From Antitrichia curtipendula (Eukaryota > Streptophyta > Bryopsida > Hypnales > Leucodontaceae): a stretch of 64,000 bases of DNA. The position numbers and the translations under genes were made by a program. This document shows positions 1 to 12,790 of this stretch, in pieces; positions within the stretch are counted from its first letter, which is position 1; every line of letters begins with the position of its first letter. The DNA lies in the NCBI GenBank assembly GCA_951230915.1, contig OX579633.1, forward strand, positions 1,426,001-1,490,000. The letters are read 5' to 3'. The notes beneath the pieces are model-generated. The model saw only the letters and a program-made list of their open reading frames with translations. It did not search any database and was not told the DNA's origin.

Positions 1-420
1 ACGTCAAGAAGTGGTACAATAAATTGATGACATTGAGATTCTTCTTCCATTGTTTGGCAGTCCCCAAGCTTGCACTCTCACCTCAAGTTCTTTTTTGTTT
101 TTGCTTAATTTTAGTAGAATTTCTAGTCAAAAAAGGTCATAAAAAAATAAATGAAGGGTGGAGAGGTCGTTTTTATAATGAAATATATTGTCCGTCCATG
201 ATTAGACAAAGGATATGGGATAATTTGAAGATAAGAGCTTGATTGCTAGGCATCTAGATATTGTTTCAAACATCTAGATGTAGTTTTAGAAATTATACTT
301 TGAACACAATTCTTGCTTTACATATCCCACAGGATTAGTTTTACTTTCTATCATCCCTCTTGTATGAAGTTTAATCCCAATGTTCTAAACAACATCCACA
401 AAAATCTATATTTCAGGGCC
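1..420. repeat. Degenerate dispersed repeat copy at window edge
   Basis: The stretch with 'ggagaggtcgtttttataat', 'aaaggatatgggataatttg' and 'acatatcccacagg' matches in order the stretch at 17560-17700 ('ggagaggtcatttctataat', 'aaaggatatggaataatttg', 'acatatcccacatggg'). A weaker match lies at 2690-2830. It is non-coding, heavily mutated repeat sequence cut by the left edge. No transposase or reverse transcriptase frame is visible, so its class is unknown. Confidence 0.55.
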
Positions 421-1777
421 ATCCTCACTTTGACATCTTGATGTTTTGAAAAACAAAAATGTCTAGGGTTAAACATAAAATAAAACGTGGGTTTCTTATA
501 GTGATCCAAATTTGAATTTGTAAGTGCTTTGGCAATGCAAGCTATAACAACTTCAAATCACTATGAACATGATGCGCCACAATAAAATAATCCAAATACA
601 CATGATGACCAACATGGAATGAAGGCAATAGACAATCACTCCTACCCCCCAAGAAGGTAGCACCTTGGGTAGCACTATTTAATTGATTACTTAGTACACC
701 CCAAATTAATAATATTGATTTGCACAAAACTCATAATTATATAAATTTGTAAAATACACAAATATAGTTCACAATATTTTAGATAGAACAAGTTTAAATG
801 TCAATTCCATGTGCCATTTTGGCATCTACAGTAGCTTATTGTGCCAACAAACATACAAATTAATATGCAAAATTCTACTGCAATAGTAAGTGTGCACTTC
901 TAAGCTAGGATTTCCACCCCCTTCCCTTTTCGCATTCCTAAATCATTTCCTTTTCATGACAATCCATTGTGCCAATTTAATGGATATTACTTACCAATTT
1001 ATTGGAATTGATGTTCTTATTGTAGTCAATTTTATTTTGATACTATTTTTAATAATGTAATTGTCATTCAACTATCATTCCATTTTTCATCCACTTTCAT
1101 CTACAATCATCCAAGTTTCATACACTTTCATCCATTTTTAATGTAAAATGCATCCAATATCTGCACTAGTTAGACCACATCATCCAAAATTCATTCAATT
1201 TATATGAGAGTGTCTTATACTCTTTAAATTTTTGCACTAACTAATTGAATTTGCTTAATTTACTAAGTTAACCTGTAAAGGCCGACAAATTTCATGATTT
1301 GTAGATAATTGTAATTTTATTGATTATATTGTAGAAAGTGTAATTTTATTGGAAAAAATCTTCTTGTCAATAGATTGAGTGAAAAATACAACATGTGTTG
1401 ATTAAAAATAATAGTGACTTGAACAAATAAAAATTGAAGCTAAATGTGAGTTAATTCTTAAAGTATAAAGACACATACATATCGATATTGTTATTTATTC
1501 AACTAATAAAATGTAATATATTTTTTGAAAATATGGTAAGATATATATTATTGGATTAATAATTCAACAATTAACATCTTTTATTTAAATGTCATTATAT
1601 GATCTAATTCTTATCACCCTCAAACACATTCCCATAAATTAAAGTTGAATAAGTAATCATTTTGAAGCTTTTCAAACATGTAGAAGGTACAATCATGATT
1701 CACATGTTTCCTGACTACTTTATCTTAAATCCTACATATGGACCTAGTGAAGTACTTTGTTTTGCATAACCTATCAT
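421..1777. other. AT-rich intergenic DNA, no feature seen
   Basis: Long AT-rich stretch with short homopolymer runs. No open frame resembles a known protein, and no RNA gene or clear inverted repeat was recognised. Confidence 0.5.
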
Positions 1778-2088
1778 CATTACAAAAAATATGAGGCCTC
1801 AACAAGGCCGTGAGTGCTGATTTTCGGGACCCACGGGTGATATTACGGAAAAAAAAAAAAAAAAAAAAAAAATTGAAAAAAAAAACCTTTTTTTTTTTTT
1901 TTTTTTTTCCCGAAAAAAAAATTAAAAAGTGACGTCACGCTTATGTGGCGCTGACGTCAGCGCTGGCGTGGAACTTCGACCACGTCAGAATTTCAGTTTC
2001 TGAATTTTTTTTTAAAAAAAAAACTCCGTAGTATCACTACGGGGTCCAGGCTTAACGGCCTTCCGGAGGCCTCATATTTTTTGTAATG
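1778..2088. mobile_element. MITE-like element, copy 1 (CATTACAAAAAATATGAGG ends)
   Basis: The element starts CATTACAAAAAATATGAGG and ends with its reverse complement CCTCATATTTTTTGTAATG, giving terminal inverted repeats of about 23 bp. The interior is GC-rich against AT-rich surroundings, with long A and T runs and the palindromes GTGACGTCAC and GCTGACGTCAGC. It has no coding capacity, so it would be non-autonomous. A second copy lies in reverse orientation at 26692-26976. Both insertions read CAT-TA at the left and TA-ATG at the right. Either the repeat begins at CAT, or TA is the target duplication within a preferred CATTAATG site. The superfamily (Tc1/mariner-like or CACTA-like) cannot be settled from two copies. 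Confidence 0.8.
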
Positions 2089-3920
2089 GTACAACAAACT
2101 CTCTTTCTAAGAATTGTCCAAATTGTGTGTAAAGTAGCTAGATGATTTCATTGTTTATAGAAGAGATACATCCAAGTGATTTGTATGGTCTCTCTCCCCA
2201 TTCACAAGTGCAATGCAACTTTGTGTATGCCAGGAACAAAGTTTCTTATAGATTACACCTACAAGTATTAAAAAACTGGTGCTTCTATTGGCATAGAGTT
2301 TATTAAGCATTTTTGTGTTGTAGTGAGGGGCACTTTTGAGTCTACATAATGAAGACAACCATTGCGTGAGGATATTAATAAGCAATTAGAAATCAATGCT
2401 AGTAGAAGATTTCCTAGCATGTTTAAGTTCATTGACTACATGAAGTATGCTTGCAAAAATTGCCATATTGTGCAGTAGGATCAATTCCAAGATAAATATA
2501 GAAATTATTCTATCAAACTAAAAGCAATGCCAGATTAGTTTAAGGTTTTGGCTATAACTTTTGATTGGAGGCTCTAAATCTGAAAAGGATTTTTGGAGAT
2601 GAAACTCAAATTGATTTCCCAGCTTTTTTTAGTTCAAATTTTTTTGAAAAAAACTTATTCTACTATGCCTAAATGAGGTCTGAAATTTCACATTTAACAA
2701 AATTCTTGCTTTTGAGTTTAAAATAAGTGATTGAGATCCTATATTAATCCTAATTTATATATTCCACACGGGTTGTTTTACATATTACTACCTACTTGTT
2801 TAAAAAAAAATCTCTATTTAAAACACTCTCAATAAAAGGCTCTTGAAGTTGTATTTCATGGTTGTCAAATTTGAATGTAAAGTTGATTTTGATAAGTAAT
2901 ATTTTAAAGTGCCAAACTTTAATTAGCTAGTAGTTTAGGAACAACATGGCAAACTTGGACCATCAACCCACCAATCATCAACATTCTTAAGATGTATTCT
3001 TGAGTTTTCCACAAAGAATCTAGTAAGTGGGAACTTTAAGAATTTTTGAAGAGAACAAGGATGGAAACCAGATTAGAACAAAGTTTTCTACAAAGAATTT
3101 AATAAGTGGGAACTTTGGGAATTTATGAGGAGAGCGAGGATGGGAACCAAGCTAAAACGAACTTCAAGAGGCCTCCGATCTCCTCTAATGTTTGTCTTTC
3201 GGACTTTCATAAGTATACAAATAATACAATCAAGGTAAGAATTTGTAGAGATTGATTTTGGAAAAAGATCAGAAGAACTGCAATAATTAATCTTACCTCA
3301 ATTTATGAACCTTTACATTCAAATATACAAACAAAATGTGTCCAAAATTAGATTCCCTAGATTCTTGATGGAATAAATAATTGCACCTAATTTTTATTGT
3401 TTTTTTAAAACACCCTTTACAAATTATTGCCTAAAGCATACAATCTCTAATCATAAGAGCCTAATGTCACTTTTGGATGCTCCAATTTTCAACACTTTGA
3501 AAATTCTTAGTTTATTTATGCAGAATCTAAAAAATGCATAAAAAATATCTAGAATATTTTTTTTGGCTTCCAACAAGATCCAACAATAAATAAATCTTGC
3601 AATTTAATGATACAAACAATGCTCAATTGCTTGCTGGAATTTGTTTAAATTGCACTCAAAGCTTGGGTGGACCCTTTTAATCCTTTAGAGCTTCAATGTC
3701 CAAAATCAGAACGATGAACAAAGAAGTTCAAAGAGCCTTTTTTGACCGTAGTACTTCTCATTCATCCAAACCAATGCTTGACTTTTAGAAAACCACTCTT
3801 TTTGTATGACAAATTTGATGAAATTGAGGTAAAGAGTATATAATTATAAAGATATAAGCTAAAATATACAAACATCCAAGAATGGATTTAGGTGCTAAGG
3901 GGTTAAAACCTTAGCAAGAC
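2089..3920. other. AT-rich intergenic DNA with repeat remnants
   Basis: No gene was recognised. It holds a repeat remnant at about 2690-2830 (related to 1-420 and 17560-17760) and the 79-bp tandem pair at 3004-3161. The right end, with 'gctaaggggttaaaacc', carries the 'ggggttaa' signature also seen at the ends of dispersed repeats elsewhere in the window. Confidence 0.45.
3004..3161. repeat. Tandem duplication, two 79-bp units
   Basis: Unit 1 (3004-3082) and unit 2 (3083-3161) align end to end without gaps. Shared stretches include 'acaaagaat', 'aataagtgggaacttt' (unit 1 'tagtaagtgggaacttt') and 'gaggatgg' (unit 1 'aaggatgg'). There are scattered substitutions, so it is an old duplication. 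Confidence 0.8.
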
Positions 3921-3939
3921 TAAATGGATAATGTTTTCC

Positions 3940-3949
3940 TTAGGGTTTT
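3940..3949 (+). promoter_or_regulatory. Telo-box-like motif upstream of the CPP1-like gene
   Basis: TTAGGGTTTT is the reverse complement of the plant telo-box core AAACCCTAA-type motif, found near the start of many housekeeping plant genes. It lies about 0.5 kb upstream of the CPP1 start codon, near the probable transcript start. The match is by eye only. Confidence 0.35.
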
Positions 3950-4097
3950 GTCTCTCACTCCTTGTTGCAACGGAGCCCAAGCTCCAGTCCACCATAGCCA
4001 ACGGACCTGCCTTCTTCTCCGGCCTTCTTCCCATTCCTTCACTTGCACTGCCAACTGGTTCGAAATTTTCTTACTGGTGCGAGAGAAATTTTCTCAC

Positions 4098-4466
4098 GTA
4101 AGTTTGTCTATTCTTTTTCGCGGTCTGCTACTTTGATCTATTGACGAAATCCGATGGTTTTCTCTAGTGTTGATCTGAAATTGGTCCGAAATTTTATTCT
4201 CTGCAATGGTCGCAACCTTAGGAGCTTAAGAATCCAGTTGTGGAGGTTTGGCCAAGTGAGAGGTGAATCTTTCTGAAGCTTGGAGCATTTTCTGGAACGG
4301 CGAGAGTGCAGCCTTTTTGGTGAATCGTATCATTTTCGTAGTTTGATCATTAATTTGGTCGTTTTGAAACCGTGGATCCTTGTTTCTTAGGGTTAAGAGG
4401 TTTAGACAGTATTTTTATGGGGTTGGCATTGTCAAAAGCTTGACTCTGTGATATGTGTGTGAACAG
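4098..4466 (+). other. Probable 5'-UTR intron of the CPP1-like gene
   Basis: A strong donor 'CAC|GTAAGT' at 4098 pairs with an acceptor 'GTGTGTGAACAG|G' ending at 4466, one base before the start codon. The interval contains T-rich tracts and short frames with stops. This would place the start codon at the beginning of exon 2, a common plant arrangement. It is inferred from splice-site quality; there is no transcript evidence. Confidence 0.5.
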
Positions 4467-4467
4467 G

Positions 4468-7400
4468 ATGGCGGCATTAACTGATAATTTGACGTGTTCT
4501 TTAGTGAGGGGCAACAACTCCTCTTTGTCCGTTAATTACAGATTTGAGTCCAGCAGACTGTTCAATGTGAAGCGATCCAAGTGCTCAGGTATAGTTCGGA
4601 TCTCATGAAACTATAGTGTGCATTTGTTTCTATTTTTCTTGATCTTTTTTGTCTCTATCTTTTGTATTCAAATTTAATCTCTATCTAGCTTGCTTAACCC
4701 TAAATGCCCTAGCAGCACGTATATATATGTCTTGTTCATCCTGTTTCATTCATACGGAAGGTTCAAGGAAAATGCATCCAGTATATCCAATATTGGAATA
4801 TAGTTGGTTTTGCATTTTTTACAATTAGAAACTTCATTACTTGCTTTTCCATGTTATCGAGAAATTGAAATGCTCTTATATGTTAAATTTCTCTAAGAAA
4901 AATTAAATAATTTAGAGCACAATGTCCACAATTGGTAGGTTAAATGGTCGTTGTGAATTCTCCTCTAGGCCTCTTTCATCCTGTTAAATTATTTGGGTTT
5001 GGGCGAATAATTAAGACTTTGACGGTCTCATTTTCTGCTGATTGTGTAGTTTTGCTCCTGCTTGGATTCCTTTTATCTTGCTGGTAACGTCTACACAGAT
5101 TCAGCTGTTTGGACTTAGTGACTTTCGACGACTGAAAACTAGTGATGTTGTGATTGCTGTCATTCTATCTTATATGATTATATGCTTTCTGGATGTTTTG
5201 CAGTCTACCCAAGGGCATCTGGACAGTTGTTACACTCTTTGCGGACGAATGAATCATTTGGCGCTGCAGTAAGGTGATTTTCTTCGAAAGACCAATAACT
5301 ATTGCATTTTATCTGAATAGTGGTGCTGGAGATCATATACCTTAGGCTTTAGATCTCCGAAAATGGGGTGAACTTATTTCTTAGAAGATGCTATCTAGAT
5401 CCTCAGAAATTTTGGGTGTTTTCAAACGGTTTTGTGTGTTCTTTCAGGAAGTCATGGCCAAGACAACAGTCTTCGAAGAGGCTGGTTTGTTCGGCTATGG
5501 ATGCTTCGAAGGGTGGTTCGGATTCTGGTAGGTTCTGGCAGCTCGTAGATGTTTAGACAATGATCACTTTAGAAAATCAACTAAACAATCAGAACTTCTG
5601 TTTAACTATACTTTCCATTCTATGTTATGTCAACCACGATTTAATGTGCCTCCAAAATAGTGTCCCATACAGTTTATGCACTTGTTTTTGTTAAGTACTG
5701 TACTTGATTTAACTTGGTGACCATCAAAAGAGAGGAAAGAGGGCAACACGGTTTTAAAACGCACTAAATGATATTTTAATCGTATCTATCAAGACATGCA
5801 GTCATACACTAATGCATGATGCTCAAATTAGCATTCAACCTACAAAATAGTGTATCGTACACTAAATTAATAGACCGTGTATTGTCTCTACCCATATTTA
5901 CTTATCCATTGAAATATTTCACCAGTTTTTCCAAGACTGAACGTGCGAGACCCCTACAAGCGCTTGGGAATAAGCAGGGAGGCTGGGGAGGAAGAGATAC
6001 GGGAAGCCCGTAGCTACTTGGCCGGTCAGGTAGCTAGTTTATCTTCAGCGTTTATTGTCAATCATCGAAAGTGGTTTGTTTGGGTCATTGACAGACCTCT
6101 AAGAACGTTTGCTGCTATTAGTTTTCATAGACTATTGCAAATCGTATTCTTCTCCTGATAAACTGTCTTCTGTTGCTTCTTTTTTGCGTAGTACGGTGGC
6201 GATGCTAAAAGCATGGAGTCCATTGAATCAGCATATGATAAGATTATGATGGAGAAATTGCGTGAATACCAAAAACTGCAAAGTAATCCAAAGAAGCCGA
6301 AGGTGGTTAAGGAACTGCCCGCTTGGATGCAGAAGATAGTGAATATGTATCAAGTTCCGACTAAAGATGTAATTGCCCAAAGAGCTGTTTTTTACGTTTT
6401 ACTTGCATTGTGGAGTATCCTCCAACCTGGAAATGGAGGCCCTGCTTTTCAGGTAACTATCTCATTCAGCCAGGTCTCAAGTCAAGATCTTTCCATATGT
6501 TTTCTAGAGCAACTCAGCAGTTAATATCGACAACTTTGCCAATAGTTCCACTAGACTACCCTACTACGTTCTTGTATTATTGAACCATGACCAATTGATT
6601 AGGGCATCACCTTTTCAGTAGTTTTTACTATTTGTGCTTTGTTTCAATCCAGGTAAATCTTTCTTGGTCATTGTTACATCATATGAAAGGACTCATAAAT
6701 TCAATCTTTCAGAGATCATCTTTTCGTCGACTGTTCTTTTCTCAGTGGTCGTCTAGCACTTGATAGAACAATTGTTTACTGGTTTTCTCTCCAGGTGCTC
6801 ATGTCGTTTGTGGGATGTATTTACTTTCTCAATGACCGAACCAAGAAGTTGGTCAGATCTTTCTTCATCGGGTATGTTCCCAGATCTTCTCTTCTGTTTC
6901 TGCCATTTCTGGCATGATATCGTTCAGGATTTAAAATGAACGCATGTTCTGGCCTGGTGTGATATTTTGGGTACATAGTCAAGTACTCTTATTTTTGGAG
7001 GATGTTGTGTTACTTTGTCACAACCTAGTTATTGTTAGGGATCCCTGCCTATCATGTGTCTTGAATTCCAGTGTTCATCTTGCATCACTAAGAGACTCCC
7101 AAGTAGAGAACGAAGTTTTTAATGTTACCAGGCATTAGATTCATACAATACTCCTGTTGAATTAATGTTATGTTAATGTTATGTTAGTGTCACACACGTG
7201 TTTACTTGATGTTATTGTCCTTGGCATTTACTTGATATTATACAGGAGTCACATTAACTTGACATTATTTTAACGCTATTTATAAGACTGGTCTAATGTT
7301 CTCTTAGATTACCATCAATAATTTTGTGTTCTAGTAGATCTTTTGAGATGTGGTACTGTGCTCCCGATTACTAGAGAAGCATCAGATATGAGCTTCGTCA

Positions 7401-7597
7401 TTTGATATCGCATATTTTAACCCCCAATTACTGGTCTTGTGTACAGATTTGGTGCGTTAGTCTTAGGTTGGGTGTTCAGCTCCTTCCTGGTGCCCGTCAT
7501 TCCTACGCAAATTCTTCCGTCGTCGTGGACCTTGGAGCTTACTTCATCCCTTATTTCATATATCTTCCTGTGGGCTGCTTGCACATTTTTGAGGTGA
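4468..7597 (+). CDS. CPP1: CPP1/CDF1-type J-like chloroplast membrane protein
   Basis: Seven coding exons join in phase to 287 aa: 4468-4588, 5204-5273, 5448-5527, 5926-6029, 6192-6452, 6795-6871 and 7447-7597. All introns are GT-AG. Residues 1-90 are Ser/Arg-rich, like a chloroplast transit peptide. At residue 98 the J-like domain opens with [18 protein letters not shown]. It has no HPD motif, as expected for this DUF3353 family. About four hydrophobic segments follow (near 189-205, 213-224, 240-256 and 270-285), with the family's [14 protein letters not shown] and TLEL signatures. In Arabidopsis, CPP1 (CDF1) is a thylakoid or envelope holdase that stabilises the light-dependent protochlorophyllide oxidoreductase POR, so a role in chlorophyll synthesis is inferred. 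The frame is intact, and the start is the first ATG after the likely leader intron. Confidence 0.93.
7126..7345. repeat. Intronic 'TTAATGTTA' repeat, related to 58440-58740
   Basis: In the last CPP1 intron, 'ggcattagattcatacaat' followed by reiterated 'ttaatgttatgtta' and 'cttggcattt' matches in order the stretch at 58505-58740 ('ggcattagattcacacaat', 'attaatgttaatgtaac', 'cttggcatta'). Orientation is the same. It is a dispersed low-copy repeat of unknown class. Confidence 0.6.
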
Positions 7598-8459
7598 AGA
7601 TGAACTCTTGGTTACAAGGAGAGATTAGAGGTTAGCATAGATAGGGAAGGTGAAGGATTATGGGAAGCCATAATTTGCTAGCCCCCTGGAGGCTCAGAAA
7701 TTTGGTGTATTGGTACAGTAGATCTTTTACACTTGGGTTGCCGAGCAAAAGATCGTTGCTTGGGTACGAGAAATTTTCGCACCATTTCAGCAAAGGGTTT
7801 GATTGTGAACCTAAGATTCAAAGGTGACGAAGGTGAATTAAATTATGCAGAGAATTTGCAATGTCTGGTGTGATTGAAAAATGTCACGAAGACAAAGAGA
7901 GTTCTTCACCACTTTTAACAATTGGTCATTCGTTATAATCAACTGTGTGTGTGTTTGTATGAGATGTCGATAACTAGCAATGTCAATGTCAAATGAACTT
8001 TTGTACCTCATTGTCTCTCGTAATTGTTGTCAAAATAAAAATAAAACTTTCATTTGCAAGACGAAAACATTAACTCTGGAAGGACAGGCTGGTCATTGTG
8101 GAAATCATCCTTTTGGGTACCATGTGAACCATTTGCTTAAAAAACAACCAAGAGCACTCATTGGAGGTCAAAATTGTTGTGCAAGACCTCCCCTTTTCAC
8201 ACAAAATTCCAAGGATGAACAATTGTGCTTTTCTTGCATAGAAGGATCCTATGTCATCCATTGCACATTTAGTATTTGTAGTGACATTATAGGGTTAATT
8301 CCCTGTAGACAAGGCGTTCAAATTTTGAACGAGTGAGTGAACACAAACATATTCCAAGCGTTCATTGTTTTTTTGTTCACTTGAATGTTTGTAGATTTGT
8401 TTGTTTGTTTTCTAACATTTGTACGGTGTAGATTTTTATACCTTTTCTTAGTAAACATT
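7598..8459. other. CPP1 3' flank and intergenic DNA
   Basis: Probably holds the 3'-UTR of the CPP1-like gene. A 118-codon frame at 7980-8336 has no recognisable motif and unusual composition, so I do not call it a gene. Nothing else was seen. Confidence 0.4.
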
Positions 8460-9200
8460 CTATGGTTCAAAAGGTACAAGTATATTTTTTCCTCAAAAAG
8501 TAAATTTTTTGAGTCAAAATATCCCTCAAAACCTATTTAAGTAATTGAGTGAAATAAAAATCTTTAAAATCACCATCATTAGAATCTAACAATTTGAATT
8601 TAATAAATTAAAAAATTGTGGAAATTACAAATACTCAAAGTACAATCAATTTTAAAAGGAATTTTCAATCTTTGGTTTCAAATTTCATTGATAATTATTG
8701 ATAAGCATAGTAGATAATATAACAATATGGATATGGTCTATGGATCATATTTTACAACTTTTATTTGTAAACCATCATTAAATGAATCTTTTAAATTTTA
8801 TTTTATAACACATCTTCCAAATTTTGATAACACATCTTCCAAATTTCCAAAATTGTGAAGATGTATTATAAAATAAAATTTAGAAGATTCATTTAATGAT
8901 GGTTTACAAATAGAAGTTTTGATCTATAGACCATATCCATATTGTTAGGCTTTCTACTCTACGCTTACCAATAATTATTAATGAAACTTGAAACCAAAAA
9001 TTGAAATTTCTTTTTGGTAATGATTCTATAATGAATATGTGTTATTTCCACAAGAAATATTTTTAAAGTGTAAAATATTAAGATCTTATTACACATATGG
9101 TGATTTTGTAGGATTATTGAAAAACTTACTTATTCAAGTCATTTTTGATATCAATGTCATTTTTTGATCTTGAAGAAATAATTTTGATTTCAAACTTGCC
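8460..9200. repeat. Large degenerate foldback (inverted repeat, about 740 bp)
   Basis: The sequence is palindromic around about 8836. The inner arms are well matched: 'aaaccatcattaaatgaatc' on the left against 'gattcatttaatgatggttt' on the right, and 'caatatggatatggtctat' against 'ctatagaccatatccatatt'. Matching fades outward, for example 'aaaatcaccat' against 'atggtgatttt'. Near the centre a 20-base motif beginning 'ataacacatcttcc' is repeated twice. The right-arm sequence resembles 12140-12420 and 21770-21930, so the foldback was probably built from one member of a dispersed repeat family. It is non-coding. Confidence 0.75.
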
Positions 9201-9609
9201 TATAGCCCTTAATTAATAGGATATCTCTAAAGTAAATATTTTTGAAAATATCTCAATCATGTACAAATGTATGAGAACTAGCATGAGAATCAACAAACAT
9301 TTAGATGAATGAAAAAAACAAGACTTTGTATACATGTTTGCATTCTTTTGTTGTTCAAAATTAGGACACCTAGTCTCCAAGGGGTAGATTTCAAAGAATT
9401 CTTGGAAGAAATAGGAATATAGATTTGGAGTTTTTTAGGCAAAATAAATAATGGCATAAGAAGAATCTACCCATAAGATCTTCATTTTCTAAAAAAAATT
9501 ATTTTTGTACCTTCATGAATTGATTCTAAACATAAATTCATGCAACACTAAGTAAACATGCTAATCACATTGTTGAAGAATAGATAAAAATATCCTTTTT
9601 CAATATAAT
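9201..9609. other. AT-rich intergenic DNA, no feature seen
   Basis: No open frame, RNA gene or clear repeat was recognised. Confidence 0.4.
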
Positions 9610-12559
9610 TACTTGAGGTAGAAACACCCATATCAGATTATTTAAGCGATTTTGTGTTATATGATGAGTAGTATGAAGAGATGCATATTTTTCCTCTGTA
9701 GAAAAATAAGAAATATAGGGATTGCAATTTTTTTGTAATTTTATTTCCAAAATTGAAATTATTGTTTTAGGAGCCAAAAAGTAATTCAAGCCTATGGCTA
9801 ATATTTAGGGTCTTTCAATTCCAATCGTTCAAGAACTACTTTCATGCTCATTACTTCCTACTTTCTTGCTCACTACTTTGGGACACGTGTCATCACCTAA
9901 TTAGTTCCAACCTTGAAAAGGAAAAAAAAAAAACATTCCAAGATTTAGTTCAAAATCTGTTCCAACCATGGTTGGAAATAGATGCACGCTACAAGTGTTT
10001 CTACCTTAGATGTACTTCATTCATTTCCTACAGCTTGTATAATTAGCTCTTGAAGACATTCATGCTATAAGTGAGACATTTTCATTTGATTTGATGGTTT
10101 TACAACAAATTTTTGAGGGACTCTCATTTCATATATATATATTTATTAAGTTTGATATGTGTTATTTCTCACAAAAGTTTATTTTTCATGGCTTTCTAGT
10201 TTCTACTTCAGATTTTTTAATAATAGTTTCTTTCATTTTATATAATTATTTAGTGTTTACATATTTTCCTTGATCATTTGTATATAGAATTTTGTAATTG
10301 GTATTTGTAGATTTTTGTATATATGAATCAAAAAAAGCATTTGATGGTCTTCAATTGAATCCATCAATCATGATATTATTCCATAAAACAAATGAAGGCA
10401 AAAAAGGCACTAAATGGATTAGGAAAAAAACCCACACTGATCTCATTGTCAAATTTCATTATCAGATTTTACTTCTTTCACAAGCTTTGGATTGCAAAGA
10501 CCTCTTTTATAGTCCACTCAGCTTATAATGGTTGAATTGTTTGAAATCTTTTGCGTTAGCTTATTAACCTATAACCCTCACCCTTAAAGCATCACCATTT
10601 ATGGGCACTTAATAGAATTGACACACCAAATGTGGATAGAAAAAAAGGGCATGCTAAAATTACATTCAATTCTAAATAAAGAGCAATAAGAGTATGATTG
10701 TCATGCACATTTATATTGGCTCCATGCGGCCACAGGAATGTTCTATGACAAGCCAAAAAATTGAGTTTTATTGGAAGGTAAAATTACCATCCGTTCATCA
10801 ACCTCCAATAATAAATTGCTACATATCATCTACTCATATGCAATTTACCATGCGCCACCTTTTTTCCTCTATTGACCAATTTTACACCTTTTTGTCTATT
10901 TATCCTTGTATATTTATCTCATTGTTCACAAAAATCTGGCCACTCGTTTGTCAAAAGTTATTCTTCGTCTCCCAAAAGTTATATGTCCACCAAAGGATAT
11001 CCTTCTATCCGCCAAATTTCATTTTTTATCCATCCATTTGCCCTAAAACATCTGACCTTTTCGCCAAAAGTCATTTGCCGTTTGCCAGAGGTACATCTAT
11101 ACCAATAATCGTCGACTTCTTTGCTAATTTTTCAATTCAAAAAAGATAAATTTTTATTTGTAAATAGTTGTCCATCTATGCCAAGGGATTATCCCTATTT
11201 ATCCCAATGGACGTTGTATGCAAGAGCACTTGACATCCTTCAAAGGGGCATCTTTTAGACATAATTTTGCTTAAAGATATTTATATTAACAAGTCATATT
11301 GAAAATTCATAACATGACTCATGGATCATCATTTAAATAAATTTTTGTATAAACTAATGTTAATATATATTTCTCTATTATCTACTATTACACATGTAGT
11401 GGTTTTTGAGTGGTTTGAAATTTAATAATTGGTTGTGCATAGGTATGTAGATGACATAGGGGAGTTAAAATTTTAAGGTGGATTTATTTTAAGGTGCATC
11501 CCAATTGAACATCAATAATTGGCTATGTTATAGACCATCATCCACTTATTTATTGTTTTTTTCAAAAAAATGTACATTCTTTTGGATGAATCATTTAACT
11601 TTTTCATCAAAAAAGTTCACGTTTCATCTCTTAAAATAGATGTAAACAATTGCATCAGTCTAATGAAAACCATTTTTTGCACTGTCTTGAATAAATGAAA
11701 AAAAATCCCTAGTTCCAACCATGAGGCCAATCATTAGGTGCAAAAATATATATTCATAGTCCAAACCATCAATTTATGGCCCCAAAAGGTATATATTTTC
11801 CTTAGACTTTCTTACAATCTCTATCCACTCACTTTTGACCATGAATCTCAATCATCACTTAGTTTATCACAACCCTTTTTCATCTTATATTTTCTAACAA
11901 CTATTCATCTTTACCATAGTTTCCAATCTCAATGCTTAACAATGAACAAGTTGTTCTTATCGACTTTGTTGCCATGACGTTCTCTATGAATCCATCCATC
12001 TATCCATCCAAAATTTCTTAAACCATTGGCATGCAAATATTACATTAAATTTGGCGTTTCATTTGAACATTAATCCTTTAAAAAAATTGGATTTCCAAAA
12101 TTGTAACAATACATATAAAATGCAATTTTTTTGACGATTAATTTATTGATGGATTTTTAACATAAATTATCAAATAAGATCTATATATCATATATTCATA
12201 TCTATAATTGTAGTTAAATTTACTATTATATAAGCCAATATTTTTCAATAAAACTTGAAAGCAAAACTTGAAAATTTCTTCAAACATTGATTGAAGATTG
12301 AATATCTTTTTTTTTTTTAAAGAATTAAGTTCAAAATACTAAATTATAGTTATGCTGATTTTTGAAAGCTTTGATTGTACTTATTTATTCAAGTTGTTTT
12401 TTAAATGAATAATTCTTGATATTTGGATTGTGCTTTTTGTGGGCTAAAGTACCTACAACCTTTAAACTATTGTAAGAGAAATAAAAGAATCTATACTATA
12501 CAAATGTAAGAGAATTAACAAGATAATCTACTAATGTTTATAATAAATGGATGGAAGAA

Positions 12560-12790
12560 ACAAGATCCTAGGCTCACACATTAGGGCGGCTAGTATGTGA
12601 GCTTAGGATCTTGAGCTTATGAGCCTAAGAACCTAGGCTTCTATGTTACAGGTACCTATGTTATAGGCACTTTCTTGGTTATAGAATATTTATGTTATAA
12701 ATGTCTATATTATAGGTACCTATGTTATAAACACCTTCAATAGTTATAGGATACCTACTTACAACTAGGCTCACGGCTCATAGATTTACA
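12560..12790. repeat. Short degenerate tandem repeats ('ctatgttataggtacc')
   Basis: The motif 'tatgttataggtacc' or close variants recurs about six times, followed by 'caatagttataggatacct' and 'cataggcttgca'-like sequence. A related array with the same order of motifs lies at 36870-37045. It is non-coding. Confidence 0.6.

Noticed and set aside
7980..8336. 118-codon plus-strand frame downstream of CPP1.
   Set aside because: No motif, overlapping frame on the other strand, and composition like the surrounding intergenic DNA.
10694..11149. 151-codon plus-strand frame in duplication block 1.
   Set aside because: Low-complexity phrases rich in Tyr, Phe, Ile and Ser from repeat sequence; no domain recognised.
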